From the NCBI GenBank assembly GCA_026874595.1, contig CM049322.1, forward strand, positions 26,380,840 through 26,444,839: a DNA stretch of 64,000 bases, read 5' to 3'. A program made the position numbers and the translations under genes. Origin of the DNA: Sipunculus nudus. Lineage: Eukaryota; Annelida; Sipuncula; Golfingiida; Sipunculidae. Below are positions 51,181 through 62,207 of this stretch, piece after piece (positions within the stretch are counted from its first letter, which is position 1; each line of letters begins with the position of its first letter). The notes below the pieces were generated by a model, which saw only the letters and a list, made by a program, of their open reading frames with translations, was not told where the DNA came from and did no database searches.

Positions 51181-51649
51181 CCAGGGTTCTCGCCAGGTCA
51201 TTTCAACGTAACGGGCCATTACGCTGTTACCTGTACAGATGACGCTGTGATAAGGGTCGCTATGCTGATTTTTCCTGAGCGTAACGGCAAATTTATGACC
51301 ATGTGCTGGATGAAGACTGGATGTCAACAGTCCCAATTAAATCCCGTCAAAATCCAATGACCTCTTGTTTGTTTTGAAACGCCTTTCCGCACCCTGGCAG
51401 CTGACATCAGCCTGCATATATATAAAGGTCATGACACGATCGTCTATTGGTCCGTGTCTATGACCCAGTCAGACAAGTGTTCGTTTGCATACGCTCAGGG
51501 ACCGCTGAGTTGATAGGTCGTGCCCATATTAGGGCGAGCTCGAGGCGGGTTTGACCTTGATACGACCCACTTCAAGCAAAGATTCAGCACTGGAGCTTGT
51601 TTACAATAACATACACATGTGATAAATGTCACCGTTATTTATCCCCATA
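51181..51649. other. Unassigned 470-bp insert
   Basis: Begins CCAGGGTTCTCGCCAGG, which would suit a hAT-type terminus, but no inverted partner was found before the next element. It is GC-richer than its surroundings. No gene seen. Confidence 0.4.
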
Positions 51650-52235
51650 ACAAGGGACCCATGGGTCACGGCGCTCAAGTTTGAAATTTTTGCAAATGCA
51701 AATGATGCAAAATTTTCTATTGTTGTGTTTTCCATTTACATGAGCATATGAGAAGCTAAGAGGAAAGGGGCCCTCCTACTTGGTTATAGTAAAGTTCTAA
51801 ATATATGATTGCAAACTAATACTCTGAAGAAAAACAGTAAAAGTTTTGAGATACTGTGATGCATATGAAAAATATACAGATGGACAGGCAAGTGGACAGA
51901 ATGGACTGATACCTTTATTTCACTTTCAAGGGAATAATGCATTTAAGTTTATATATAAGCCTATTTTTTTAGCATATCCACTTTTTCCATTAATAGTTTT
52001 TATCTGATTCATTTTTTTTTATTTACAAGTTTGTTGTTTATAAATTTGTAATAAAAAAAAACTGAAAATATAAGTTAAAATATTAGAATTCTAAGTCTGA
52101 ATCATTATATATCCAGAGTGTAGCTCATATTGGGTCATATTATGCATACACATATATTTTATTATTTTTAAATCACAAATGTTTAAACTGAATTTAAAAG
52201 AAAATAATGCCACAACATGTAGTCCATGGGCTAGG
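51650..52235 (+). mobile_element. HLE-A8, 5' fragment
   Basis: The 5' end ACAAGGGACCCATGGGTC then 'acggcgctcaag' (subterminal repeat degenerate). The next 0.5 kb are A+T-rich and related to the start of HLE-A2 ('catatgagaagctaagagga'). Cut by family B core. Confidence 0.55.
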
Positions 52236-55232
52236 AGGGGTCACCGTGCTTGCTCAGACTACTGCACTGAGTGAAATCATGACCTGCACCTGGCCAGACT
52301 GAGTGAACTTTTGACCTGTACCTAGCTGCACTGAGTGAACTCTTGACCTGTTGCATAATCTGACACAGTTGGCAGTCTGCCAAAGCTATAAATAGAATGC
52401 AGCTACTGCACTGAGTAAACTTCTGACCCATACCTGGCTGCACTGAGTGAACTCTTGACCTGTTGCCTTATCTATTACAGTTGGCAGTCTGCCAAAGCTA
52501 TAAATAGATCCAGACTGACCTCTGGCCTGTTGCCAAATCTGAAATAGTAGCCACACCATTGCATAAGCTCATGCAGGGGCCCTGCCCTGAGGGGCTTGAC
52601 ACCCATGAAGTGATCACATGGTGCCCATGAGGTGTTCACATGTCACCCATGAGGTGATCACATGCCATGTGCTTGGCTGCACTGATTGAACTCTTGACCT
52701 ATATCTGGCTGCACTGAATGAGCTCTTGATCTGTTCCCAAATCTGAAACAGTTGGCAGTTTCTCAACCTATTTAAAGATACAGATTCAATCTTGGCCTGT
52801 TGGTATATCTGTTTACACATACTGAAAGACTTTGGTTAAAATTTCTTTTTTCAAGCCGACATATTCATAAACTTTTTTTATCAAAATATCAAGAATAATA
52901 AAAGATGCAGTACTTTCATTGTTAAAGGTCCAATAGTTCTGCCAAAAATCATTCTAGTAAACTTGTAAAAAGGCCACCTAAGAATAATTTTTGTGCAATG
53001 TTACAGAAGATATAATTGAAATAATAATTTTGTAGAAGAACACTATTGCAGTCCTCAGTTTGAAAAAGACATAATAATGGCCATAAGACCAACTTAAGCT
53101 TTTCACAACTCAACCAAAAATCAACAAACTCAGTATATTCTGATATGATTGAAAGAACCATGTGCTAGGATAATTCTTTTGAAAAATTGAACAATTCAAC
53201 TTGACAGTTTCATCATTAAGCTGAAAGAGGCTAATATTAGGAGGTTTTTTGCCCATAAAAAACAGGTTAATGTAGGTGGCACCACAAAATTTGATATGTG
53301 ACAGATTATTGCATAAAATCTGGGAATGGTAGCTCCTGCTATTCCTGAGAAATTATGGATTAATGTACAGATGACCAATGACCCCTTACAAAAAAGGTCA
53401 ATGCAGGTGGCACCACCAATACCTGAATTTCATATATGACTCATGTGACCAACACTGGCATAAAATTTGGTGATGATAGCTCCGGCCGTTTCTGAGACTG
53501 TCATTTTAGTATGCTTTTTTGGACAGATGACTTAGTTCAATTCCTGTAACTCGGCACAAATTCACCAAACTTGAACAATTGGAATAAAATTGAGGGAGAT
53601 GGTATAAAAGATTATTTCTGTGAAATATTGAACAATTTGGCTTGAGTGTTTCGGAGGAGAAGAGTTTTAAAGGTTTTTTTAGCTTTTTCTCTATAAAATT
53701 TAAGAAAATTTTCAGATGGCTAATTTTTTGCATTAAATTTCATGATGCTAGCTCCAATCATTTTCAAAATAGTATGGGTTAACGTACAGAAGACAAATGC
53801 TGTCACACCATCGTAGGCTCACAGGTTAACTAAAAATTAATATAGATGCATATTGAATGCAAACTTGTAATACAGATACATCTCACTGATGACAAAATCT
53901 TGAATTAATTTGACTAAGGATACCAATTATTTATAATCCATGTACAGCCATCTTTATATACCCACAGAGAGCTGTATACCTGTGATTGTAAACATTGCCT
54001 GGCATGAGGAATATCTAAAAATCATAAATCTACATTTTTTTAAAAGCTTTTAAAAAACATTCTTGACAATATTAACCATAGATAACCTGAAATCTAAATG
54101 TCTAGAGGCATGATGTAATAAATGCTGATAAACTGGTGCCAGTTTAGATGTATCTGCTTCACACAGCTAACATATATGGTAAAATGACTCAATTGAATCT
54201 TTATAATTCAGCCAAAATTCATTCTTTGGAACCATAAAAAACAATTATTATAAGAATTATTCAGGGGATTATTCTTGTAAAATATTAAACAAATTGGCCT
54301 CAGTAGGGTCAGTCAAAAAATTTTTTACAGGTTTATAACTCATTTGGGAAAATACAGCAAAATGGCTAAGTTAAGCTTCCCATAACTCAGCCAAAAGTAA
54401 CTGAACCAAAACCATTTGAACAAACTTAAATTATCAACATCTAAGGATAATTAATGTGTGAGATTTAAGAATTTGGCCCAGTGGTTTTTGAGGAGAAGAT
54501 CTTTGTAGCCACTGAGCTAAAATGGGCTGTTACAGCAAATGACTAAATTCAGCTTCCCATAACTCAGCCAAAAGTCACTGAACTGAGATCATTTGAACAA
54601 AATTCAGAAAGCACTACCCTAGGATCATTTCTGTGCGATATTAAACTATTTGGCCATATGGTTTCAGAGAAGAAGTTTTTTGTAGCCGTCAGTATGATAC
54701 CGGCACTGATGACCCCCGTACAAAAAAGGCTGATGCAGGTGGCGCCACCAATACCCCAATTTCAGACATGTCTCATGTGAACAACATTGGCATAAAATAT
54801 GGTGATGATAGCTCCAGCTGTTTCTGAGATTGTAATTTTAGTATGCTTTTATGGACAGATGACTAAGTTCAACTTCCTCTAACTCGGCCAAAAATCACCG
54901 AACTTAAACCATTCCAACAAATTTGAGAAAGATTATCCAAGGAATCATTTCTGTGAAATATTGGACAATTTGGCTGAACAGTTTCAGAGAAGAAGATTTT
55001 TAAAGCTTTTTTTAGCTTTTTCCCTATAAAATCTAAGAAAATGCAGTTAGCCAAAAAATAAGCAAAATCCTATATAGTTTTTTAGATGACTAATTTTTTG
55101 CATGAAATTTTGTGATGCTACCTCTTGCTGTTTTCAAGATAGCATGGGTTAACGTACAGACAACGGCCGACGGCCCACGGACGACGGCTGACGGACGACT
55201 CCACACCATCGCATAAGCTCACAGGTTCGCTA
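52236..55232 (+). mobile_element. HLE-B5, 5'-truncated composite family B element
   Basis: Sister of HLE-B3: gtgaactcttgacct units (52260-52700), long units at 53270 and 53400, an internal family B 3' end at 53826 (ctcacaggttaacta), then more family B core and the final 3' end (gcataagctcacaggttcgc, CTA) at 55232. It is uninterrupted at the place where HLE-B3 holds HLE-A4. Confidence 0.75.
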
Positions 55233-56421
55233 AAAAGCTGAAATCCTTATGTGTGTATGATATGAAAATTATATCAACAGTGCTCACATGAAACAAACGT
55301 GCCAGGGTCAAAGTTTGGCAAAATTTAAGGTACAAATTTTATATTTATACTAATAACTTATAAAATTTAAAAAATTCAGATCTAATTTTGGGTATTCAAT
55401 TGAATCTTGATAAAATTAAGTTACATCCCTGACAAAAAATCTCTAGCTCCAGCAATCCTCTTGTTAAGGGAGTAAATATATTTCTTGATTTTTTACAAAG
55501 TGCATTATGTTTGGGCCCATAACTTAAAACAATTACGAAATACTGACATCATTTCTGGCATGTGCATAGAGAATGTATAGAAAAATATGTACAGGAACTG
55601 AGAGCTGAAGCTGGGGAGCTGAGCTCTTGCAAACTGCACAACACTAGCTTGATGTAAACAATGTTACATGGTGCTTGAAAACTTGTATAAAATCTACAGT
55701 TTTTGATCAACTGGTTTCAAATTTTTGGTGTTAACAGACAAAATGCTAACAAAAGCATGCTGTGAAAATTAAATCCACAGTACTTACAGGAATTAAACTT
55801 GCCATGGTCAAAGTTGGGCAAAATTTAACGTACCAATTTTTTATTTTTGTTATATATTTTAAAAAATTTAACAGATTTTGATCTAATTTTTGGTATAAAT
55901 TTAATTTTGATTAATTAAAGTTTTATTACTGGAAAAAAGTCCATAGGGTTAACATGTTTTGTGTTAAGTGATGAAATATCTTTCCTGATTTTTTACAAAA
56001 TGCATTATGTTTGTGCCCATAACTTTTTTAAATTATATAATACAGACATAATTTCTGGCATGTACATAGGAACTATATAGGGGAATATTTATGGTAAATA
56101 TGAGGAAAAACAGATGAGTAGTTTTGATATTAGGCAGTCCTGAAGTGTGAAAATAGGTTTTTAAAACAAAATTGAGGTTTTTCCTTAATTTCTCAAAGGA
56201 ATGAAGTAGCAAAGACCCAGTTTTCGGCTTGGTAGGAGATCTTGGGGACATCTAACATTATGCCGAATTTTGGATACCTAGGTCTTACGGTTTCAAAACG
56301 TGCCACATCTATGGACAGACGGACGGACAGACGGACGGACGGACAGACGGACGGACAGACGGACGGACGACAGACAATAGACATCGACTATAGCTCAGAT
56401 GACTTATAGTCAGCTGAGCTA
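55233..56421 (+). mobile_element. HLE-A9, 3' part of a family A element
   Basis: Two 680-bp-type units ('agtttggcaaaatttaaggt' near 55310 and 'agttgggcaaaatttaacgt' near 55810), a long (GGAC)n tract at 56316-56370 and the family A hairpin ending at 56421. The left edge joins HLE-B5 at 'ctaaaaagctgaaatcctta', text that is continuous in HLE-A5 (43540-43560). Confidence 0.75.
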
Positions 56422-57000
56422 AAAATTTCCGAGGATAGGCCTACCCACTTTGTTCAGCGGGCTGGAGCAACCCCATTTTGGCGGGAACTAGGAAGTACTT
56501 AGGCAGGTGGCAGGCAAGTCAATGCGAACACGGCGATATCCTCTGTCATGTTGACTATATTTTCCATGAAAAGTCACCGGAGAGCGACATCACGCATTTG
56601 TACATAATAACGATATCGGCCTATTCTTTGCAACTGTTCGGGAAATGAACACCAATAATTATTAAGGAGGAAACAATGCAACAACCGGCAAAGGGAAGCC
56701 TTGGTGAATTTTGTGGACCGTTGCAACTGATTAGTGAATAAATTTTTATCCTAGAAGTCTTTTGTTTTTTTTTTCATGTTATGTTCTCGGGTTCTTAAAT
56801 TCACTAGCACAAACAATCAAATTAAATTATATATATATTTAAATTTTATCCTTGATAGAAGACAAGGGAACGTAAAAAAAACTGAACATAGTTTAGGCAA
56901 TCAGAGAACAATGGCCATCACAGATCAAAATTTTTGCTTTATTTTTGCGGAAAAAGCATAGCAGAAAAATCAGAATATTTTACAGATTACAAGAGTATTT
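56422..57000. other. Unassigned stretch
   Basis: Looks single-copy; contains 'ggcgggaactaggaagtact'. No gene or shared repeat seen. Confidence 0.45.
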
Positions 57001-59194
57001 GCAAAATATAGTTAACCATGACCTAGTTCACATTTCCAAGGATATTTTTCATGGAACTCCAAGGATTTCAAGTTAGAAGATTCTAGGTCCAACACTCATG
57101 ATTTGTGCCCTGTTAATGGACAACTGCTTCATTAGAAGTTCTCATAAAAAGACATAAAAATGTGTAAAAAGTTTGAAACTAGAATGGCTTCATTTCTGCA
57201 GTGCAAAACTGTTCTTTATAATGTCTCCCCTTATGGGCCATCCCAAAACGTTAGGGGTAAAATATGCAATATCTCAAAACAATGATTCTAGATTTCAGCA
57301 AATTAGACATTTAAGGTCAAAGTCACCGCTTTTCAAACTCTGATGACATTTTGGCAGAGAGAACTGGTGTGTCAAATTTGAAGAAAAAGTCTTCAGTCTA
57401 AGTTATGGGGGTCACAATAAGCCTAGAATTGCATAAATTTGACCTTGAAGATCAAGGTCAAGGTCACAGAATTTCAAACACATCCACGATTTTGGTAGAA
57501 CCAATAAGTGTTTCAAATTTCGGTGGAAAATTTGCAGCCCTATAAGTTATAAGTTATCTCATCCACAAGACAATAACTATAATTCGGCTGATTTGACCTT
57601 GAAGATCCTTATCAGGGTCACTAGGTTTCAAACATGTCTGTGAACTTGGTAGTAACATTTGGTATACTATATTTGAGGAAAATTGGAAATACTACAAAAT
57701 TAATGGGGTTCACAAAAATGTTACATTTCAGCAGATTTGACCTTGAAGAAAAAAGTCAAGCTCACCAGGTTTCAAGCTCCGATGAAATTTTGGTAAGAAC
57801 AATGAGTGAATCAAATTTTGGAGGAAAATATGCAGCCCTTCAAAAGTTATCTCATCCACAAGACAATAACTTTCAGCTGATTTGACTTTCAAGATCCTGG
57901 TCAAGGTCACCAGGTTTCAAAGTAATCCGAGAGCTTGGTAGGAACAATTAATTGGTGTACCAAATTTGAGGACAAAATGTGAAATACTTCAAAAGTTATC
58001 TTGTTCACAAGACAATAACTATAATTCAGCTGATTTGACCTTGATTTTCTGGTCATGGTCACCAGGTTTTCAACTTGTCAGAGAACTTGGTAGGGACAAT
58101 TGGTGAACCAAACTTGAGGACAAAATATGGAATACTTCAAAAGCTGTGGGGTTCACATAAATTTCACATTTCTGCAGATTTGACCTTGAGGATTAAGGTC
58201 AAGGTCACAGATTTTTGAACTCTTTCGTGATTTTGGTTGGAACAATTGGTGTACCAAATTTGGGACTAAATGTGAAATACTTCAAAAGTTATGGGGTTAA
58301 AAAATTTTTACATTTCAGCAGATTTGACCTTGAAGATGATGGTCAAGGTCCCCAGCTTTCGAACTCTCTGAGATTTTAGTAGGAACAATTGATTGGTGAT
58401 CATACCTAATTTGAGGACAAAATGTGAAATACTTCGAAAGTTATTGCGTTCTCAACACAATAAGTATAATATGCCACTGATTTGACCTTAAAGATCCTGG
58501 TCAAGGTCACCAGGTTTTAAAATCACCCGAGAACTTGGAAGGAACAATAAGTGTACTAAATTTGAGGACTAAATGAGGAATACTTAAAAAATTATGGGGC
58601 TCACAAAAATTCCAGCAGTTTGACCTTGAAGTGAACGCACAGGTCCCCATTTTTTCTTTAACTCCTCCAAGATTTTGGTATGAACAATTGAGTGTTTCAA
58701 ATTTTGGCGGAAATTATGAAGCCCTTCAAAAGTAATTATGTTCAAAAGATATCCTACAGATGAGGACGACATTGACTGACAATGGCACTGAAAACAATAT
58801 GCCTCCCCAGTAAGGGGGGGGGGGGGACATAAAGATACAGGTGGCATCACCAGTTTGCAGGAACTAATGAAACCCCCAATTAGGCAAAGAATCATGGCAA
58901 TCAATGCATCAGTTATTCATATACTGAAGCTTTAGTATCAAACTTTTGTTATTCTGGGGGGTACTTACAAGCCCCAAAGCTTGGAGGATATGGTAACAGA
59001 GACCTAATTTCATGTTTCTAAAGAGACTTTTCATGACCTCCAAGGATGTAAAGTCAGAAGCTTCTAGGTGCAATGGTTACAATTTGTGCCTTTTTGCCAG
59101 AAGTCCATTTCATTTGAAGGTCTAAAACAGAGAAAAAAATACATATAATTTTCAAGAAATACAGGTGGCACCACCAGTGTACAGGAACAAGTGA
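57001..59194 (+). mobile_element. HLE-A core interrupted by HLE-E
   Basis: Family A 335-bp units lie on both sides of HLE-E: 57001-57177 ('gattctaggtccaacactca', 'gtgtaaaaagtttgaa') and 58832-59194 ('agatacaggtggcatcacca' onwards). Neither end of the A element is preserved. Confidence 0.65.
57178..58831 (+). mobile_element. HLE-E, 1.65-kb family E element
   Basis: Starts ACTAGAATGGCTTCATTTC, with the 5' subterminal TGTCTCCCCTTA at about 57227. About eight units of 140-155 bp contain 'atttgaccttgaagat', 'caaggtcaccaggtttcaaa', 'ggtaggaacaattggtgtac' and 'aaatacttcaaaagttatgg'. The 3' end CCTCCCCAGTAAGGGG with an expanded G run and GACATA closes at 58831. The units lack GGTGGCGCCACC but carry AAGGTCAAGGTCA, an extended nuclear-receptor-like half-site pair. 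The flanks rejoin into family A text. Confidence 0.7.
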
Positions 59195-59734
59195 TTTCAT
59201 CCAATGGCAGACAAATAGACGCCAAAATGGTTGCAGGTGGCGCCACCAGTTTTGCGTATGATAAGGAGCTATGTGAGATCTATACACATGCAAAATTTCA
59301 AAAGGATATGTCAAACCAGTCTTGAGATATAAGCCTGGATGTCTGAAGCCTGAATGTGAATGTAGGTGGCGCCACCTGTCATAAAATCAAGAAAGCTATT
59401 CAGGATGTATACACATGCAAAATTTCAGGTGGATAAGTCAGACCAATGCAGAGATATGAGTGATCTTATCCCAAGGCAGATGAACAGATGGATGCTCTTG
59501 CAAAAATGGTTGCAGGTCAGGCGCCACCATTTTTAGTGTATGTTATAAAGCTATCCAAGAGCTACATTTGTGCAAAATTTTTAGCCTTTGGTCAAACTGT
59601 TCCCGAGATATGAGGGTTGATGTGTGGAAATAGACGCACAAATGGACGCTGGTCAGTGAGAAAAGGTCAGAGGTCAACCAAAAATAAGGGCACAGCAGTT
59701 CATATGTGACCTGATCATAATTTCCGAATTTAAA
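59195..59734 (+). mobile_element. HLE-D core fragment
   Basis: Units with perfect palindromes at 59236 and 59366 and the degenerate CAGGCGCCACC at about 59518. It resembles the right half of HLE-D3 ('ggaaatagacgcacaaatgg') but has neither end. Followed directly by HLE-B6. Confidence 0.6.
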
Positions 59735-62207
59735 ACAAGGCCTACAGGCCTAATGCGAACCTGTGCATTGGGAAATACACCAGGTATAATGCTTCAATGC
59801 TGGACCATTACTTTTCATGTATATGAACAATGCAAGTACTAAACATTTTGAATAAGAAACAATTACACAAATATCACTGCTGAAATTCTGGCATGGGTGC
59901 AAACAACACAAAAACGATTGTAGCTGGCACCACTAGTCTTGTATACAACAAAGCTATCAGAGATAGACACATATGCCCTATTTTCAGACTGATATTCAAA
60001 CCCCTCCTGAGAAATAAGCAGGGACATACACTGTGCAAAAATTATTGTAGGTGGCAGCACCAGTCTTGTATATGACAAAGCTATTTGATATGTATAAATA
60101 TGCCCAATTTCAGGCTGATATATCAAATTCCTCTGTAGAAATAAGCAGGCACATACACTGCAAAAGTCAATGTACGTGGCATCACCTGTCTTGTAAATGA
60201 GAAAACCATCAAAGACACATAGACAGGTCAAAATATCAGTCCAATACATCAAACTTCCCCTGAGTTTGATGCACTGGGCTGACAAGGCTTAGGTGAGTAT
60301 GGCAGTTGCCCCCCCCCCCCCCAGTGGCCTGTGACAAATTGTTGCCTTAAGCTACTGCACTGAGTGAACTCTTGACCTGCACCTGGCTAGACTGAGTGAA
60401 CTTTTGACATGTACCTGGCTGCCCTGAGTGAACTCTTGACCTGTTGCATAATCTGACACAGTTGGCAGTCTGCCAAAGCTATAAATAGATTCAGGCTGAA
60501 CTTTGGGTGCCAAATATGATGCAGTGAGCAGTCTGCCAAAGCTATAAATAGAATGCAGCTACTGCACTGAGTGAACTCTTGACCTATACCTGGCTGCACT
60601 TCTTCCAATCCTGGCACTGTGCCAAAACTATTTATAGAGCTGACATCATCTTGGCTAATGGCCAACATAAAGGCACTGGCAATCTGCCAATGGTAAACCA
60701 AGTGCTGCCATCTGAACACAAAAGTGGTTCCTACTTGAAATGACTTTGAAATTTATTTTCCCAATACAAAATGCTTTTCAGCTGACTTTTTATAAAAAAG
60801 AATCAGGAATATATGTAAATTTATTACGGATGCATACTGAATGCAAAATTAAAATACAGATATATCTCATTGATGGCAAATTCTTGAATTAAGTTGAGTA
60901 GGGATACCAATAATTTATAAACCACGTACAGTTGTCTTTATATAGCCACAGAGAGCTGAATATCCATGACTGTAACATTGCCTGGTATGATGAATAACTT
61001 AAATCATATATCTAAATTTTTTAAAAGCTTTTAAAAAATCTTTCTTGTCAAAATTAACCAAAGATAACCTGAAATCTAAATGTCTAGTGGCATGATGTAA
61101 TAGATGCTGATAAACTGGTGCCAGGCTAGATGTAACAGCATCACACAGCTAACATATATGGTAAAATGACTCAATTAAATCTCCATAATTCAGCCAAAAA
61201 TCATTCATGTGGAACCATTAATGACAATTATTATAAGAATTATTGTAGGAATTATTCTTGTAAAATATTTAACAAACTGGCTTCAGTGGCATCAGTTGAA
61301 AAACGTTCCGCAGGTTTATAACTCATATAGGACGATACAGCAAACTGGCTAAGTTCAGCTTCCCGTAACTCACCCAAAAAGCACTGAACAAAAATCATTT
61401 GAACAAACTTGAATTATCAACATCTGAGGATAATTAATGTGTGAGATTTAAGAATTTGGCCCAGTGGTTTTTGAGAAGAAGATCTTTGTAGCCACTGAGC
61501 TAAAATGGGCTGTTATGGCATATGACTAAATTCAGCTTCCCATAACTTAGCCAAAAGTCATTGAAAAGAGACCATTTGATTAAACTTCAGATAGCACTAC
61601 CCTAGGACCATATCTGTGCGATATTGAACATTTTGGCCATATGGTTTTAGAGAAGAAGTTTTTTGTAGCCCTCAGTGTGATACAGGCACTGATGACCCCC
61701 GTACAAAAAAGGCTGATGCAGGTGGCGCCACCAATACCTGAATTTCAAATATGACCTATGTGACCAACATTGGCATAAAATTTTGTGAAGATAGCTACAG
61801 CTGTTTCTGAGATTTAAATTTTAATATGCTTTTTTGCACAGTTAACAAAGTTCAACCTCCTGTATCTTGGCCAAAAATCTCCGAACTGGAACCATTCGAA
61901 CAAACTTGAGAAAGATTGTTCCAGGGATCATTTCTGTGAAATATTGGACAATTTGGCTGGACAGTTTCGGAAAAGAAGATTTTTAAAGCTTTTTTAGCTT
62001 TTTCCCTATAAAATCTAAGAAAATGCAGTTAGAAAAGAAATAAACAAAATCCGATATAGTTTTTTCGATGACTGATTGTTTGCAAAAAATTTGGTGATGC
62101 TTGCTCCTGCCGTTTTTGAGATGGCTATGGTTAATGTACAGACGACGCATGACGCACGCCGCACGACGGACGACGCCGCACCATCCCATAAGCTCACAGG
62201 TTCGCTA
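59735..62207 (+). mobile_element. HLE-B6, complete 2.47-kb family B element
   Basis: The cleanest family B copy. It starts ACAAGGCCTACAGGCC and GCGAACCTGTG; 'gtagctggcaccactagtct' units at 59920-60240; a poly-C run near 60310; gtgaactcttgacct units 60355-60600; a middle block (60830-61680); one long unit with a perfect palindrome at about 61723; GACGACGCATGACGCACG-like microsatellite; 3' end 'agctcacaggttcgc' and CTA at 62207. No ORF of note. Confidence 0.85.

Noticed and set aside
51181-51649. CCAGGGTTCTCGCC start as a hAT-type MITE
   Set aside because: No inverted partner and no target duplication were found before the next element at 51650.
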